Shown: positions 1-8,862, counted from the first letter of the stretch. The stretch is DNA of 51,135 nucleotides from Vibrio rhodolitus (GCF_003350325.1 NZ_QLYZ01000027.1:237-51371); one strand, 5' to 3'. The notes: generated by a model not told the origin, from the letters alone. A program made the numbers and translations.

Positions 1-2
1 AT

Positions 3-87
3 GCGGAAATGGCGGAATTGGTAGACGCACCAGATTTAGGTTCTGGCGCCGCAAGGTGTGAGAGTTCAAGTCTCTCTTTCCGCACCA
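3..87 (+). tRNA. tRNA-Leu (anticodon UAG)
   Basis: An 85-nt class II tRNA with encoded CCA. The acceptor strand GCGGAAA pairs with TTTCCGC. The anticodon stem CCAGA/TCTGG encloses a loop with TAG at its centre, which reads CUN leucine codons. A long variable arm follows, then a standard T arm with GTTCAAG. It is the leftmost feature, so any tRNA partners to the left are outside the window. Confidence 0.96.
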
Positions 88-95
88 TAAACATC

Positions 96-127
96 AAACC
101 CAGCTTAATGCTGGGTTTTGTGTTTTT
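96..127 (+). terminator. Rho-independent terminator after tRNA-Leu
   Basis: A 9-bp stem AAACCCAGC/GCTGGGTTT with a 5-nt loop is followed by a T-rich run. It lies 8 nt after the CCA end of the tRNA. Confidence 0.85.
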
Positions 128-233
128 ATCCCCCAGCAACCCGCTGAATCATTGCTCTGCCCTTTCCCTACTGTTGTTATCCCTAATACAACTCTCTGCA
201 ATTTGGCTTAGTTATAGCTCGATCTAGAGGCAT

Positions 234-258
234 AAAAAAACCAGCCCGCAGGCTGGTT
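234..258 (-). terminator. Terminator of the distal flagellin gene
   Basis: The stem AACCAGCC/GGCTGGTT with a 4-nt loop is followed on the minus strand by a run of seven T. It sits 18 nt after the stop of the flagellin at 277-1413 and ends the flagellar block on this side. Confidence 0.88.
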
Positions 259-276
259 TGATAATCTATCACTAAC

Positions 277-1413
277 TTAGCCTAGTAGACCAAGAGCTGA
301 GTTTGGAGCTTGTTTTGCCTGAGCAAGTACAGAGCTTGATGCCTGACTCAAGATCTGCGCCTTGGTCAGTTCTGTTGTCTCTTTAGCAAAATCTGTATCT
401 TTAATGCGGCTCTTCGACGCATTCACATTCTCATTGATGTTGTCTAGGTTGCTAATTGCGTGCTCAAAACGGTTTTGGAATGCACCCAGCTCCGCACGAT
501 GACTATCAACAAATTTCAGCGCTGCATCGACAATAGCAACAGACTCTTGAGCACCCGCTACTGATGTTACGTCAATCGTATCAACTGTCTTCGCTTTGGC
601 TTCACCAAAGTTTAGTTCACTCGCTAGACCGCCAGCGAAAGTCGCAGCACCTTCAACAGTATTGTTGTCGGTGAAGACTTGCAGCTTGCCATCATCGCTC
701 ACAGACGCAGTAAGCATATCTGTTTGACCATTGATGTAAGTCGCTAGCTCTTCAATATCATCGCCCGCTTTAGCAGTAATATTGATAGTTTGCGCTTCAC
801 CGCTCAGCTTATCAGTCACAGTAATCGCGAGATCATTTGCGTCTGATTTCACTTCCCAACCCGGATCTTTCGCCGTACCAGCTACATAAGTGTTGCCACC
901 CATACGCGTGTTATCACTACGCATATTCTCTAGAGTTAGCATCACCGCTTCACCGTTATCAGCGCCAATTTGCATTGATTTAGTCGTGAATGTGCCATTA
1001 AGCAGTTTGTTGCCACCAAAAGAGGTCGTTTCTGCAATTCGGTTTAACTCATCATTAAGTGCTGTAACTTCTTCTTGAATCGCTACTCGCTCAGATTTCG
1101 AGTTTGAACCGTTAGCTGATTGCAATGACAGATCACGCATACGTTGTAGAATGTTGGTGGTCTCATTCATTGCGCCTTCAGCAGTTTGAGCAATTGAGAT
1201 ACCATCATTAGCGTTGCGTACCGCTACATCAAGACCACGGCTCTGAACATTTAAACGGTTCGAAATTTGCAGACCTGCTGCGTCATCTTTGGCGCTGTTG
1301 ATCTTAGAACCTGAAGCCAAACGCTCCATTGAGGTTTGCTGAGCGCCAGTTGCACTATTTAAGTAACGTTGTGCTGTCATTGCTGACACGTTTGTATTTA
1401 CATTCACCGCCAT
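277..1413 (-). CDS. flaC: Polar flagellin, FlaC type
   Basis: A 378-residue flagellin, the filament subunit exported by the flagellar type III apparatus. The conserved N-terminal D0/D1 region (MAVNVNTNVSAMTAQRYLN, then SKINSAKDDAAGLQISNRL) and the C-terminal D0/D1 region (KDTDFAKETTELTKAQIL, ending NSALGLLG) are intact around a variable centre. The start is the ATG at 1413, behind an AGGAG, and matches the conserved flagellin N-terminus; a longer reading frame upstream is not needed. It is the second flagellin after flgL, the flaC position in V. cholerae. A sigma-28-like promoter lies upstream, so it is probably a late gene separate from flaA. The letter name is by synteny; flagellin lettering differs between Vibrio species. 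Confidence 0.93.
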   Translation of the reverse strand: MAVNVNTNVSAMTAQRYLNSATGAQQTSMERLASGSKINSAKDDAAGLQISNRLNVQSRGLDVAVRNANDGISIAQTAEGAMNETTNILQRMRDLSLQSANGSNSKSERVAIQEEVTALNDELNRIAETTSFGGNKLLNGTFTTKSMQIGADNGEAVMLTLENMRSDNTRMGGNTYVAGTAKDPGWEVKSDANDLAITVTDKLSGEAQTINITAKAGDDIEELATYINGQTDMLTASVSDDGKLQVFTDNNTVEGAATFAGGLASELNFGEAKAKTVDTIDVTSVAGAQESVAIVDAALKFVDSHRAELGAFQNRFEHAISNLDNINENVNASKSRIKDTDFAKETTELTKAQILSQASSSVLAQAKQAPNSALGLLG

Positions 1414-1503
1414 GGTGTATCTCCTATTGATTTCCGTTACTGCGGAAGTTCCGAACGGTTTCCGACGTCTCGGCAAACCAAAAGTTCTCTCAAAGTACCC
1501 TTA

Positions 1504-1530
1504 ATAGCGACGTTGAATTGATTAACTTTA
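1504..1530 (-). promoter_or_regulatory. Sigma-28 (FliA) type promoter of flaC
   Basis: On the minus strand TAAAGTTA is followed after exactly 11 nt by GTCGCTAT. The enterobacterial FliA consensus is TAAAGTTT-N11-GCCGATAA, so the -35 is nearly perfect and the -10 matches 5 of 8. It lies about 90 bp upstream of the flagellin ATG. Sigma-28 control of non-flaA flagellins is established in V. cholerae. Confidence 0.7.
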
Positions 1531-1689
1531 GAGCAAACGGTAAAAATTAGGCGATTTTTGCTATTTATTCGCAAATTGGTGAGCGATATCTAAAAGGCTA
1601 GAAAAAAAATTAAAGTTTTTTAAGTTACTGAAATGTAAAGCGGGATTTGGTGTGCAACAACACCTGAGGCAAATTTTAGACAAAAGAAA

Positions 1690-1717
1690 AGCCCCATCCT
1701 TTGAGAGAACCGGGGCT
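1690..1717 (-). terminator. Terminator downstream of flaA
   Basis: The minus-strand stem AGCCCC/GGGGCT is followed by TTTTCTTTTGT. It lies about 180 nt past the flaA stop codon and separates flaA from the flaC promoter. Confidence 0.7.
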
Positions 1718-1895
1718 ATGGAGGTTGCCAATGTGGAGATCGAGAGAAATGATCACAGCTTGGCTTCCATGACACAAGCAAACTTCATGTTGAGGCAGGT
1801 TTGAGAGAGAACCTCACCACTCGATTTACTTATGTTTGCCGCAAACTTCCTACCTACCCCACGTCTGGGCTAACTGTAAGTAGGAAAATTTGCTG

Positions 1896-3035
1896 TTACT
1901 GCAATAATGTCATTGCAGAGTTAGGCAACTGTTTCGCTTGAGCCAGAATAGAAGTACCAGCTTGTTGCAGAATTTGTGCTTTGGTCATCGCCGTTGTTTC
2001 TTTAGCAAAATCTGTATCACGGATACGGCTATTTGATGCCGCTACGTTTTCTTGGATGTTTGCCAAGTTATTAATGCTATGACTTAGACGGTTTTGTTTC
2101 GCACCAAGGTCAGCGCGCTGTGAGTCAACGTATTTCAGTGCTGCATCCACAATACCAACCGCGTTTTGTGCGCCACCAACGGTAGTTACATCAATGTTTT
2201 GTACAGTCGTCGGAGTGCCAGGACCACTTGCCAAGCCTAGTTCGCTTGCCAAGTTACCACCGAATTCCATATTGCCTTGTAAGTGACGCTCTGCGACAAA
2301 TACTTGCAATTGACCGTTTTCATCAACCGATGTCTTAATCTTTGGTGATTGACCGTTTAGGTAAGTCGCAAGTTCTTCAATATCGTCACCAACTTTAGCG
2401 TTGATAGCTAAATCAACCACTTCACCTTCTTGAGTGGTGAATTTAATCGTTAGATCTGACTTACCTGCTTCTACGCCCCAATCCGCACCTTTACCTTGGG
2501 TACCAACAAAGCTGTTACCGCCCATGCGGAAGTCGTCAGCGCGAATACTGGTTAAGCCCATAATCATCGCTTCACCCGAGCTGGCACCGATTTGGAAAGA
2601 AGCTTCACCAAACTGACCATTTAGTAGCTTACGACCACCAAAAGAGGTTGTCTCAGCAATACGGTTAAGCTCATCTTGCAGAGCCGCAACTTCCTCATTG
2701 ATCGCTTCGCGCTCAGATTCAGAGTTGGTACCGTTGGCAGATTGTAGTGATAGATCGCGGATACGTTGCAGAATACTAGTCGACTCTTCCATCGCACCTT
2801 CAGCGGTCTGTGCAATCGAAATACCATCGTTGGCATTGCGCATCGCTACATCTAAACCACGAGATTGCGCTGTTAGACGGTTAGAAATCTGTAGACCAGC
2901 AGCATCATCTTTAGCACTGTTGATCTTTTTACCCGACGATAGACGTTCCATCGAGGTGTTCAGTTCATCAGTCGACTTGGTTAGGTAACGTTGAGCGGTC
3001 ATCGCCGACACGTTAGTATTTACGTTAATGGTCAT
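1896..3035 (-). CDS. flaA: Polar flagellin, FlaA type (flgL-proximal)
   Basis: A 379-residue flagellin with intact terminal D0/D1 domains: it starts MTINVNTNVSAMTAQRYL, has SAKDDAAGLQISNRLTAQS, and ends AKQLPNSAMTLLQ. The ATG at 3035 is used because AGGAG stands 8 nt before it and the N-terminus matches the family; an in-frame GTG 9 nt upstream is too close to the SD. By position and by the perfectly spaced sigma-54 element upstream, it corresponds to V. cholerae FlaA, the only flagellin there that is sigma-54/FlrC-dependent and essential for filament formation. The paralogue at 277-1413 shares both ends but differs in the central variable domain, which is typical of Vibrio multi-flagellin filaments. 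Confidence 0.94.
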   Translation of the reverse strand: MTINVNTNVSAMTAQRYLTKSTDELNTSMERLSSGKKINSAKDDAAGLQISNRLTAQSRGLDVAMRNANDGISIAQTAEGAMEESTSILQRIRDLSLQSANGTNSESEREAINEEVAALQDELNRIAETTSFGGRKLLNGQFGEASFQIGASSGEAMIMGLTSIRADDFRMGGNSFVGTQGKGADWGVEAGKSDLTIKFTTQEGEVVDLAINAKVGDDIEELATYLNGQSPKIKTSVDENGQLQVFVAERHLQGNMEFGGNLASELGLASGPGTPTTVQNIDVTTVGGAQNAVGIVDAALKYVDSQRADLGAKQNRLSHSINNLANIQENVAASNSRIRDTDFAKETTAMTKAQILQQAGTSILAQAKQLPNSAMTLLQ

Positions 3036-3398
3036 AACTTGCACTCCTAGTGAGTTCGCAATTACTTGCGAAGCGGCCAGCTTAATCTCATTTGGAAGTA
3101 CTGACCGTAAACTATTGCTAAGCGGGTAAAACCCAACTTAAAAACCTGTTTTAAACCTATGCAGAAAACAATTCAATTAGCGTGCCAACTTTAATTTATA
3201 GGGAAATATTTTTTATTCCTTTAAATTACAGCAAGTTAAGCAAGTGAACTTTATCTATACTGTTTGCTGTTGCCGCTTATTTCTACTGCGCTGGCTATTT
3301 TGCCGCCTGATTGCCACTTGCTTGCCACCAACTTAAATTTGGCTCAAAGTGACATCATATTTTGCTCATTACTGCGCTTATGGCTTAGCTCATAAGGC
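3036..3398. other. Intergenic region flgL-flaA
   Basis: 363 bp without a gene. It contains the flaA sigma-54 promoter (3172-3187). Near the flgL stop there is a weak inverted repeat CTTATG/CATAAG (3377-3396) without a T run. The remainder is A+T-rich leader and spacer, where FlrC-type enhancer sites would be expected but cannot be assigned by eye. Confidence 0.6.
3172..3187 (-). promoter_or_regulatory. Sigma-54 promoter of flaA
   Basis: The minus strand reads TGGCACGCTAATTGA. The -24 hexamer TGGCAC is perfect; after 5 nt comes TTGA in place of TTGC. It lies about 140 bp upstream of the flaA ATG, which leaves a long leader. Confidence 0.72.
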
Positions 3399-4592
3399 TT
3401 AAATGTAATTGAACAAGGTTAAGTCTTTCGCCTTGCCAAAAGCTTGCTGAGAAGCCTGTAGCGCGCGGGTATTCTCGTTGAACTCAATCACTGCCGAGGC
3501 GTAATCAAGATCTTCAAAGGTACTTTTCGATTTTGCCAACGTTAGGCGAAAATCTTCATGTTGCTGCTCTTGGGTATCCAATGTACTTAGACGAGCACCA
3601 AGATCTGAGCGCGCTTTGTTCAAGTGGATAAATGCTGCGTGAAACTCTTGCGTCACCTGATGTAACTCTGCGGTGTTTGAGGCATCGGATACTGAACCCT
3701 CAGACAAATCACGTGCACGCTTAAAGGTATCGAACATGCTAAAGGTTTTACCAGGTTCAAGCTCAATGCTGTCACCTTTAGTAATTTGCCCTTTCACTTG
3801 AATCGAAAGTTCATCGAACTGGATGCCTTTATTGGGATCAAACTCATCCGCTTTAACCACACTGCCGTTCTTCTCAAGCTGATAGCCATACTTACCATCA
3901 GGCATGTCGACGAACGTAACTCTGTATGTCGCGTCATCTGTTGAATCCAAATTCATCGCACGCTCTAAAAGCAGCTCAGAACCGTCTTTCAATTGATATT
4001 TCGGATCATAATCACCAAGCGGATTACTGATCTCCATAAACATCTTGTTGCCAGGATCATTAACCGGGATTTCTAAGCCGTTCGAAATACGCATCTTGCG
4101 TTGATAATCATCGCCTGCATAAGTCACATTGCCGACTTTATCGCGAAAGAACGGTTGTACTTTCGGCTTCGTACCCGCAAAGACATAGTTACCAGACTCA
4201 TCTTGGGTGTTGCCCAATGTCAGCAGGTTATCAAACAGCTCTTCGATTTCGCGCTGTTTCGCCAAACGGTCTTCCGGTGAAAGGGAACCGTTAATCATTT
4301 CCATCACCGTGCGCTTCCCTTCATCGATATACGCTTCGGCATTGGAAACTATCACCTCATGGTGCTCAAGGCGGTTACGCGATAAAACAATCGAATTCAC
4401 ATACTGTTTAAGCTGTTCAGATTGTTGGCTAATGTTCTGAATATAGTGCGTTGCCAAAGGGTCATCACTTGGCTCAATCAGCTTTTTACCTGACGCTAAT
4501 TGCGCTTGGTTGTGATGCACCTTGTTCTCTTGACGGCGTAAATCATTTTGTACCGACTGGTAGTTATGAAAGCTAGAAATTCGATTTAACAT
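3399..4592 (-). CDS. flgL: FlgL, hook-filament junction protein (HAP3)
   Basis: A 397-residue protein of the flagellin/HAP3 superfamily that forms the second junction ring between hook and filament. The N-terminus (MLNRISSFHNYQSVQNDL, then ASGKKLIEPSDDPLAT) and the C-terminal helix (LDYASAVIEFNENTRALQAS) carry the family helices. GGGAG stands 6 nt before the ATG. The gene follows flgK by 10 nt on the same strand, so flgK and flgL form one operon under the sigma-54 promoter at 6533-6548. Length is normal for Vibrio FlgL. Confidence 0.95.
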   Translation of the reverse strand: MLNRISSFHNYQSVQNDLRRQENKVHHNQAQLASGKKLIEPSDDPLATHYIQNISQQSEQLKQYVNSIVLSRNRLEHHEVIVSNAEAYIDEGKRTVMEMINGSLSPEDRLAKQREIEELFDNLLTLGNTQDESGNYVFAGTKPKVQPFFRDKVGNVTYAGDDYQRKMRISNGLEIPVNDPGNKMFMEISNPLGDYDPKYQLKDGSELLLERAMNLDSTDDATYRVTFVDMPDGKYGYQLEKNGSVVKADEFDPNKGIQFDELSIQVKGQITKGDSIELEPGKTFSMFDTFKRARDLSEGSVSDASNTAELHQVTQEFHAAFIHLNKARSDLGARLSTLDTQEQQHEDFRLTLAKSKSTFEDLDYASAVIEFNENTRALQASQQAFGKAKDLTLFNYI

Positions 4593-4602
4593 TTAACTCT
4601 CC

Positions 4603-6477
4603 CTACCTTAGCGCCAAGATGGTATCAAAGGTCTCATTTGCCGCTTGCATAACGCGGGATGAGGCCATGTACGCTTGTTGAAACTTCATCATGTTTGCCG
4701 CTTCTTCATCAAGGTTCACTCCTGACACTGTGGCAACACGCTCTTGCGCTGCTTCTTTCTCAACGCGAGAGATATCGGTCAGCTTAGATGCGGTTGAAAG
4801 CTTCAACCCCATATTGGTGTTCAAATCATGGTAGATATCAATAACGGTCGATTCGCCATTATTTAAGTGTTTATCCGTTTGTAAAAACAGCATCTTACGT
4901 AAGTTGCCGTTGCCGCCTTCTGACGGTACAAGGTTTGCCGTAAATTTATCGCCCGGTCTAGCCCCTTCGGTTAAGGTAAAGCTAGTTCCTTGCACCGTTA
5001 CTTCATCTGTTGGCGGATAAGGTTGTGGCTGTAGTAGCACATTACCTTTAGTATCCGTCACCGCGAACTGCGTACCATCTGGAGAAACAATCACTTCAAA
5101 CTCTTTAAGTGCGCCAGCCGTTTTGATTTCGAACTCTGCCGTACCTTGGGCAAGGGTTGTCGATGCTTCATAGCTTTGAGCGGCAATTTTTGTCGCATCA
5201 TCAAGAGCTAGCTTAATTTCACCGGCTCCATGTCGAGTTGGGCGAATATAGACCCGCTCACCGCTGGCAAGATCTTGATTGATCTTAATCCGTAGACCAT
5301 CGACCACCACGGCATTGTTTTCCATGGTTGCCGCTTCACGCTGCCCACCCGGTTTCGTCACAAAGTAATCGCTACCATCGTATTGCAATGTGTATTGACC
5401 GGTTTTTAGCGGTTTAATATCATCGATGAAAACTTCAAGATCGGCTTGCGAGTTAGACCCAGCAACCACGCGAGATTTTACCGCAGCAGCTGAGTTAACA
5501 TCGGTAAACATGTTGTCACCGACATTGCCCTTAAGGTCGAGACCTTGGGTTTGCAGATAGTTAACGGCATTTGCAAAGCCAATTGCCATCTTGCCGAGTT
5601 CATCCATCAGATAGGGAATTTTCTCATCGCGCATATTAAGCATGGCACCGATTTTTCCGTCGATGTCATTACTGGTAATCGCTTTGATGCCCTGTCCTTC
5701 AATCATTGCTAGACGGCGCTCTTTGGCATCTGGTACACCATCAATCAAGGTCAAAGTACTCGCCTCTGAACCTGAAACCAGTGTGTGACCATTGCCGATA
5801 TGCACGTTAAAACCTTCGCGGTTTGAACGCGGAGTGACCGTTACCTTGGTGTATTCTGAAAGCTCAGCAACCAGTTTTTCGTGCGTATCCATCAAATCGT
5901 TATGTGGGCCTGGGTTGCGCATCATCATACGGTTGATGTCGCGTAATTCGGTACCCAATTGGTTAATGCGCTCAACGCCCATTTCGAGCTTTTTGTTTGC
6001 CACATCACCCTGACGACGAATAGATTCGTGCAAATCATTTAGGTTCTGGGAGATAAACCAAGCTTTTTCCAGCACCACTTTACGTGAGCCCATATCATTA
6101 GGACTATCAGCCAGCGATTTCACCGCATCAAACCAGCCATTCATATTTTCTGGAATTTTTTGCGAAGCGACTGACGACAGTAGACCACTTAAAATATGTA
6201 AGTCTTCTTCGTTATCGTGACGGTTGGCAAAGTTAGTCGTCGAAATGTTCAACTCGTTAACGGCAAACTGATCCCATGAGCGGCGAACATTGTCCACATG
6301 CACGCCCATACCATAGGTTTGTCCACCGAATTGGCGCGGGTCATTGGTTCCTTGAATGACAGATTGGCGGCTGTAGCCCTCTGTATTTACATTGGAAATG
6401 TTATGACCCGTAGTGTTGAGTTGTCTCTGAGCGGTTAATACACTCTGTGTACCTAAACCCAGAAGATCCGACGCCAT
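4603..6477 (-). CDS. flgK: FlgK, hook-filament junction protein (HAP1)
   Basis: A 624-residue hook-associated protein 1, the first junction layer on the hook tip. It opens with the rod/hook-type motif MASDLLGLGTQSVLTAQRQL and NISNVNTEGYSRQ. It ends with the matching C-terminal helix (GVNLDEEAANMMKFQQAYMA). These ends form the coiled-coil D0 domain and the long middle is exposed. It is exported by the flagellar type III system with FlgN as chaperone; flgN is also in this window (17582). It starts a two-gene operon with flgL and has its own sigma-54 promoter. Confidence 0.95.
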   Translation of the reverse strand: MASDLLGLGTQSVLTAQRQLNTTGHNISNVNTEGYSRQSVIQGTNDPRQFGGQTYGMGVHVDNVRRSWDQFAVNELNISTTNFANRHDNEEDLHILSGLLSSVASQKIPENMNGWFDAVKSLADSPNDMGSRKVVLEKAWFISQNLNDLHESIRRQGDVANKKLEMGVERINQLGTELRDINRMMMRNPGPHNDLMDTHEKLVAELSEYTKVTVTPRSNREGFNVHIGNGHTLVSGSEASTLTLIDGVPDAKERRLAMIEGQGIKAITSNDIDGKIGAMLNMRDEKIPYLMDELGKMAIGFANAVNYLQTQGLDLKGNVGDNMFTDVNSAAAVKSRVVAGSNSQADLEVFIDDIKPLKTGQYTLQYDGSDYFVTKPGGQREAATMENNAVVVDGLRIKINQDLASGERVYIRPTRHGAGEIKLALDDATKIAAQSYEASTTLAQGTAEFEIKTAGALKEFEVIVSPDGTQFAVTDTKGNVLLQPQPYPPTDEVTVQGTSFTLTEGARPGDKFTANLVPSEGGNGNLRKMLFLQTDKHLNNGESTVIDIYHDLNTNMGLKLSTASKLTDISRVEKEAAQERVATVSGVNLDEEAANMMKFQQAYMASSRVMQAANETFDTILALR

Positions 6478-6532
6478 ACTGCCCCCGAAAACCTTATAAA
6501 ATCAGCATTTGCTGAGTAACTTATAGGTTAAA

Positions 6533-6548
6533 AGCAATTAATGTGCCA
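6533..6548 (-). promoter_or_regulatory. Sigma-54 promoter of flgKL
   Basis: The minus strand reads TGGCACATTAATTGCT, an exact match to the -24/-12 consensus TGGCAC-N5-TTGCW. It lies about 55 bp before the flgK ATG and shows that flgKL is transcribed separately from flgB-J. Confidence 0.88.
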
Positions 6549-6560
6549 AGAAAGAAAGGC

Positions 6561-6577
6561 ATCCAGCGTAGCTGGAT
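6561..6577. repeat. Short perfect inverted repeat
   Basis: ATCCAGC/GCTGGAT, a 7-bp stem with a 3-nt loop, just upstream of the flgK promoter. It has no T run. It could be a protein-binding dyad or a minor hairpin. Confidence 0.5.
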
Positions 6578-6582
6578 TGAAG

Positions 6583-6610
6583 AACTGATAACTGATAACT
6601 GAGAACTGAG
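6583..6610. repeat. Heptanucleotide tandem repeat, four units
   Basis: Two copies of AACTGAT are followed directly by two copies of AACTGAG, 28 bp in register. The array lies 35-62 bp upstream of the flgK sigma-54 promoter, between the promoter and any enhancer site. Confidence 0.85.
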
Positions 6611-6738
6611 AGGTAAGAGCAAAGAGCGGAGGTTCTTTAACCAATAGTAAAACTAAGTCGTAAATTTGAAAGTCGCGCCACTTCTCAAAGTGAGGCTTCT
6701 GCTGAGCGTTCTTAAATCTATATTCTTAGATGTAAAAA

Positions 6739-6755
6739 ATCACCCGAAGGTGACT
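6739..6755 (-). terminator. Terminator of the flgB-flgJ operon
   Basis: The minus-strand stem TCACC-TTCG-GGTGA with a stable UUCG tetraloop is followed by TTTTTT. It begins 3 nt after the flgJ stop codon. Confidence 0.88.
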
Positions 6756-6757
6756 TT

Positions 6758-7708
6758 TTACATTTGGTCAATTTTTTCCTTCACTCGCAATACTTTATCG
6801 GCGTATTGTGGGTCAGTCGCATAACCCGCTTGGTGGATACCGCGAATAAATTGCTCGTTATTGCCGTCATGACGAAGAGCCAAAGTGTAACGCGGATTTT
6901 CATTGAGAAAACGCACATAATCATTAAAGCTTTGCTCATAATCTTGGTAGGCACGGAAAGCCGCCTTTTCTTGTACTGGCACACCTTGGTGGTATTCCAA
7001 GGTTTGCGTTGCCACTTTGTCACCAGACCAACTCTTATCTGCTTTAATGTTGAATAAATTGTTGCTACTACCTCGGGTATTCGCAACCATCTTTTGCCCC
7101 CACCCGGTTTCAAGTGCCGCTTGAGCCAACAACAGTGACGAATCCACACCAAGGGCTCTTGCCGCTTTCTCTGCGTATGGCTTCATTGAGCTAACAAATG
7201 ATTCTGGTGTATCAAAACGATTTGGCTGGCTTTGCGCAGGTGAAATATCAGCCACTTGTGGCTGAACCGGTGCAGCATTCAACTGACCATTTAATTCACG
7301 CTCTGCTTGGGCGTGACGCGCACGGTCGACTTTTTCCATCAATTGCTCGAAGTTGTCACTGTGCGCGTTGGCATTTTGGTTTTCAATCGAGCCAGTACTT
7401 AACTGAGCAACAATCATATCCGCTAAACCAAGTGAGCCAGAGGCACTCAGCTCACTCGACATTTGATCATCCAGCATTTGGCGATAAAACTGTTGGTTTT
7501 GGCTGTCCATCAAACCTGACTCAAAAGTCGCATTGGCATCACGCATCGACTTAAACAACATGTTGGTAAAGATCGCTTCGAACTGCTTCGCAGCTGCGCT
7601 TAATGCTTCTTTCTCGCTTGCTTCATCGCCTTTAACCGCTTGTTGACGAAGCTTGTCTAACCCTGCGATATCGTGAATAAAGCCGATGTCATTGCCGTTA
7701 TTAATCAT
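6758..7708 (-). CDS. flgJ: FlgJ, rod-capping peptidoglycan hydrolase
   Basis: A 316-residue two-domain FlgJ. Residues about 10-110 are the rod-binding/cap domain (AAKQFEAIFTNMLFKSMRDA). Residues about 165-316 are the glucosaminidase domain, with the catalytic glutamate near residue 200 in AALETGWGQ. It acts in the periplasm, where it caps the growing rod and cuts peptidoglycan to let the rod through. It is the last gene of the flgB-J series and is followed at once by a terminator. The hydrolase domain is intact, unlike the single-domain FlgJ of some other bacteria. Confidence 0.95.
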   Translation of the reverse strand: MINNGNDIGFIHDIAGLDKLRQQAVKGDEASEKEALSAAAKQFEAIFTNMLFKSMRDANATFESGLMDSQNQQFYRQMLDDQMSSELSASGSLGLADMIVAQLSTGSIENQNANAHSDNFEQLMEKVDRARHAQAERELNGQLNAAPVQPQVADISPAQSQPNRFDTPESFVSSMKPYAEKAARALGVDSSLLLAQAALETGWGQKMVANTRGSSNNLFNIKADKSWSGDKVATQTLEYHQGVPVQEKAAFRAYQDYEQSFNDYVRFLNENPRYTLALRHDGNNEQFIRGIHQAGYATDPQYADKVLRVKEKIDQM

Positions 7709-7717
7709 GCGCTTTCC

Positions 7718-8809
7718 TTAGATAATGATCAGTTGACCTTCAATCGCACCCGCTTGTTTCAGTGCTTGCAAGATTGCCATTAAATCCGATGGCGCTGCGC
7801 CCACTTCATTGACCGCTCGAACCAAATCATCCAAGGTTAGCCCCGGCTCAAACTTGAACATCTTGCCTTGCTCTTCAGTCACTTCAATATCGGAATCTGG
7901 CACTACCACCGTATCACCACCGCCAAATGGATTTGGTTGGCTGACATTCAGGTTTTCTTTGATCGCCACGGTCATGCCACCATGCGTCACAGCCGCTGGT
8001 TTCAAGCGCACATGTTTACCCACCACGATAGTACCCGTGCGTGAGTTAACAATGATTTTTGCCGAACCTTCGGCTGGATTAAATTCTAGGTTTTCAATTG
8101 CCGAAAGGAAGGCAACACGCTGGCTGGTATCACGCGGTGCACGAACCTTCACCGAGGTGGCGTCGATCGCTTGCGCCATTTGTGGACCAAGGAAATTGTT
8201 TACCGCATCCGCCATGCGCTGAGCCGTGGTAAAATCAGATTCAAGTAAGTTGAAAGTGATAAAGTCGCCGCGACTAAATGGGGTAGGGATTTCTCGCTCA
8301 ACCATCGCACCGTTGGAGATCATACCAGCAGTCGGGTTATTGCCGACAATCTTCGAGCCGTCAGCACCAGAGGCACTAAAACCACTCACCACCAAGTTAC
8401 CTTGCGCGACCGCGTAGATCTGTCCATCGAGACCTTTGAGCATCGTTTGCATCAAAGTACCACCACGCAAACTTTTTGCTGAGCCTATCGATGAAACCGT
8501 AACATCAATGCTTTGCCCTTGTTTAGAAAAAGCCGGCAATTCTGCCGTGACAATAACTGCGGCAACGTTTTTAGTTTTAGGTTTCGTGCCCGGTGGCAAT
8601 TGAATGCCGAAGTTTTGCAACATGGCATTAAAGCTCTGGTCGGTAAACGGTGTCGATTCGCCTGTACCTGGCAAACCGGTAACCAAACCATAACCCACCA
8701 ATTGGTTGCTACGTACTCCAGCAACTTGTGCGACATCTTTGATACGCGCAGCATGAGCCGAAGTGACAAACAACATCAAACTGGTAACTAGGAGTAGAGC
8801 TTTTTTCAT
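7718..8809 (-). CDS. flgI: FlgI, flagellar P-ring protein
   Basis: A 363-residue P-ring subunit that forms the periplasmic bushing round the distal rod in the peptidoglycan. The start at 8809 gives a clean 20-residue signal peptide (MKKALLLVTSLMLFVTSAHA) before ARIKDVAQVAG; an in-frame TTG further upstream would bury the signal. The family motifs NQLVGYGLVTGLPGTG and the C-terminal VRAVNEVGAAPSDLMAIL are present. It needs FlgA, encoded divergently at 16390, as assembly chaperone. It sits between flgH and flgJ with short gaps, as part of one operon. Confidence 0.95.
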   Translation of the reverse strand: MKKALLLVTSLMLFVTSAHAARIKDVAQVAGVRSNQLVGYGLVTGLPGTGESTPFTDQSFNAMLQNFGIQLPPGTKPKTKNVAAVIVTAELPAFSKQGQSIDVTVSSIGSAKSLRGGTLMQTMLKGLDGQIYAVAQGNLVVSGFSASGADGSKIVGNNPTAGMISNGAMVEREIPTPFSRGDFITFNLLESDFTTAQRMADAVNNFLGPQMAQAIDATSVKVRAPRDTSQRVAFLSAIENLEFNPAEGSAKIIVNSRTGTIVVGKHVRLKPAAVTHGGMTVAIKENLNVSQPNPFGGGDTVVVPDSDIEVTEEQGKMFKFEPGLTLDDLVRAVNEVGAAPSDLMAILQALKQAGAIEGQLIII

Positions 8810-8862
8810 GGGGCGACCTGTGTAACGGTAAGACGATGTCAAAACATCGTCTTTAGATTCTG

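Larger units (their letters stand above)
1414..1895. other. Intergenic region between the two flagellins
   Basis: 482 bp without a gene. It holds the sigma-28-like promoter of the distal flagellin (1504-1530) and the flaA-side terminator (1690-1717). An imperfect inverted repeat, TTCCTAC at 1847-1853 with GTAGGAA at 1880-1886, lies just beyond the flaA stop. I see no coding potential in the rest. Confidence 0.7.

Noticed and set aside
9..227. Open frame of 72 codons at the left edge
   Set aside because: It covers the tRNA-Leu gene and its terminator and has no SD; it is a chance frame.
3300..3345. TGGCAA-type repeats between flgL and flaA resembling extra sigma-54 elements
   Set aside because: They arise from a locally repeated TTGCCAC sequence, and several overlapping registers fit equally poorly.
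7198..7554. 118-codon plus-strand frame inside flgJ
   Set aside because: Antisense shadow of flgJ, which has full family support.
7809..8222. 137-codon plus-strand frame inside flgI
   Set aside because: It is antisense to a well-conserved gene and arises from its codon usage; there is no SD or known motif.
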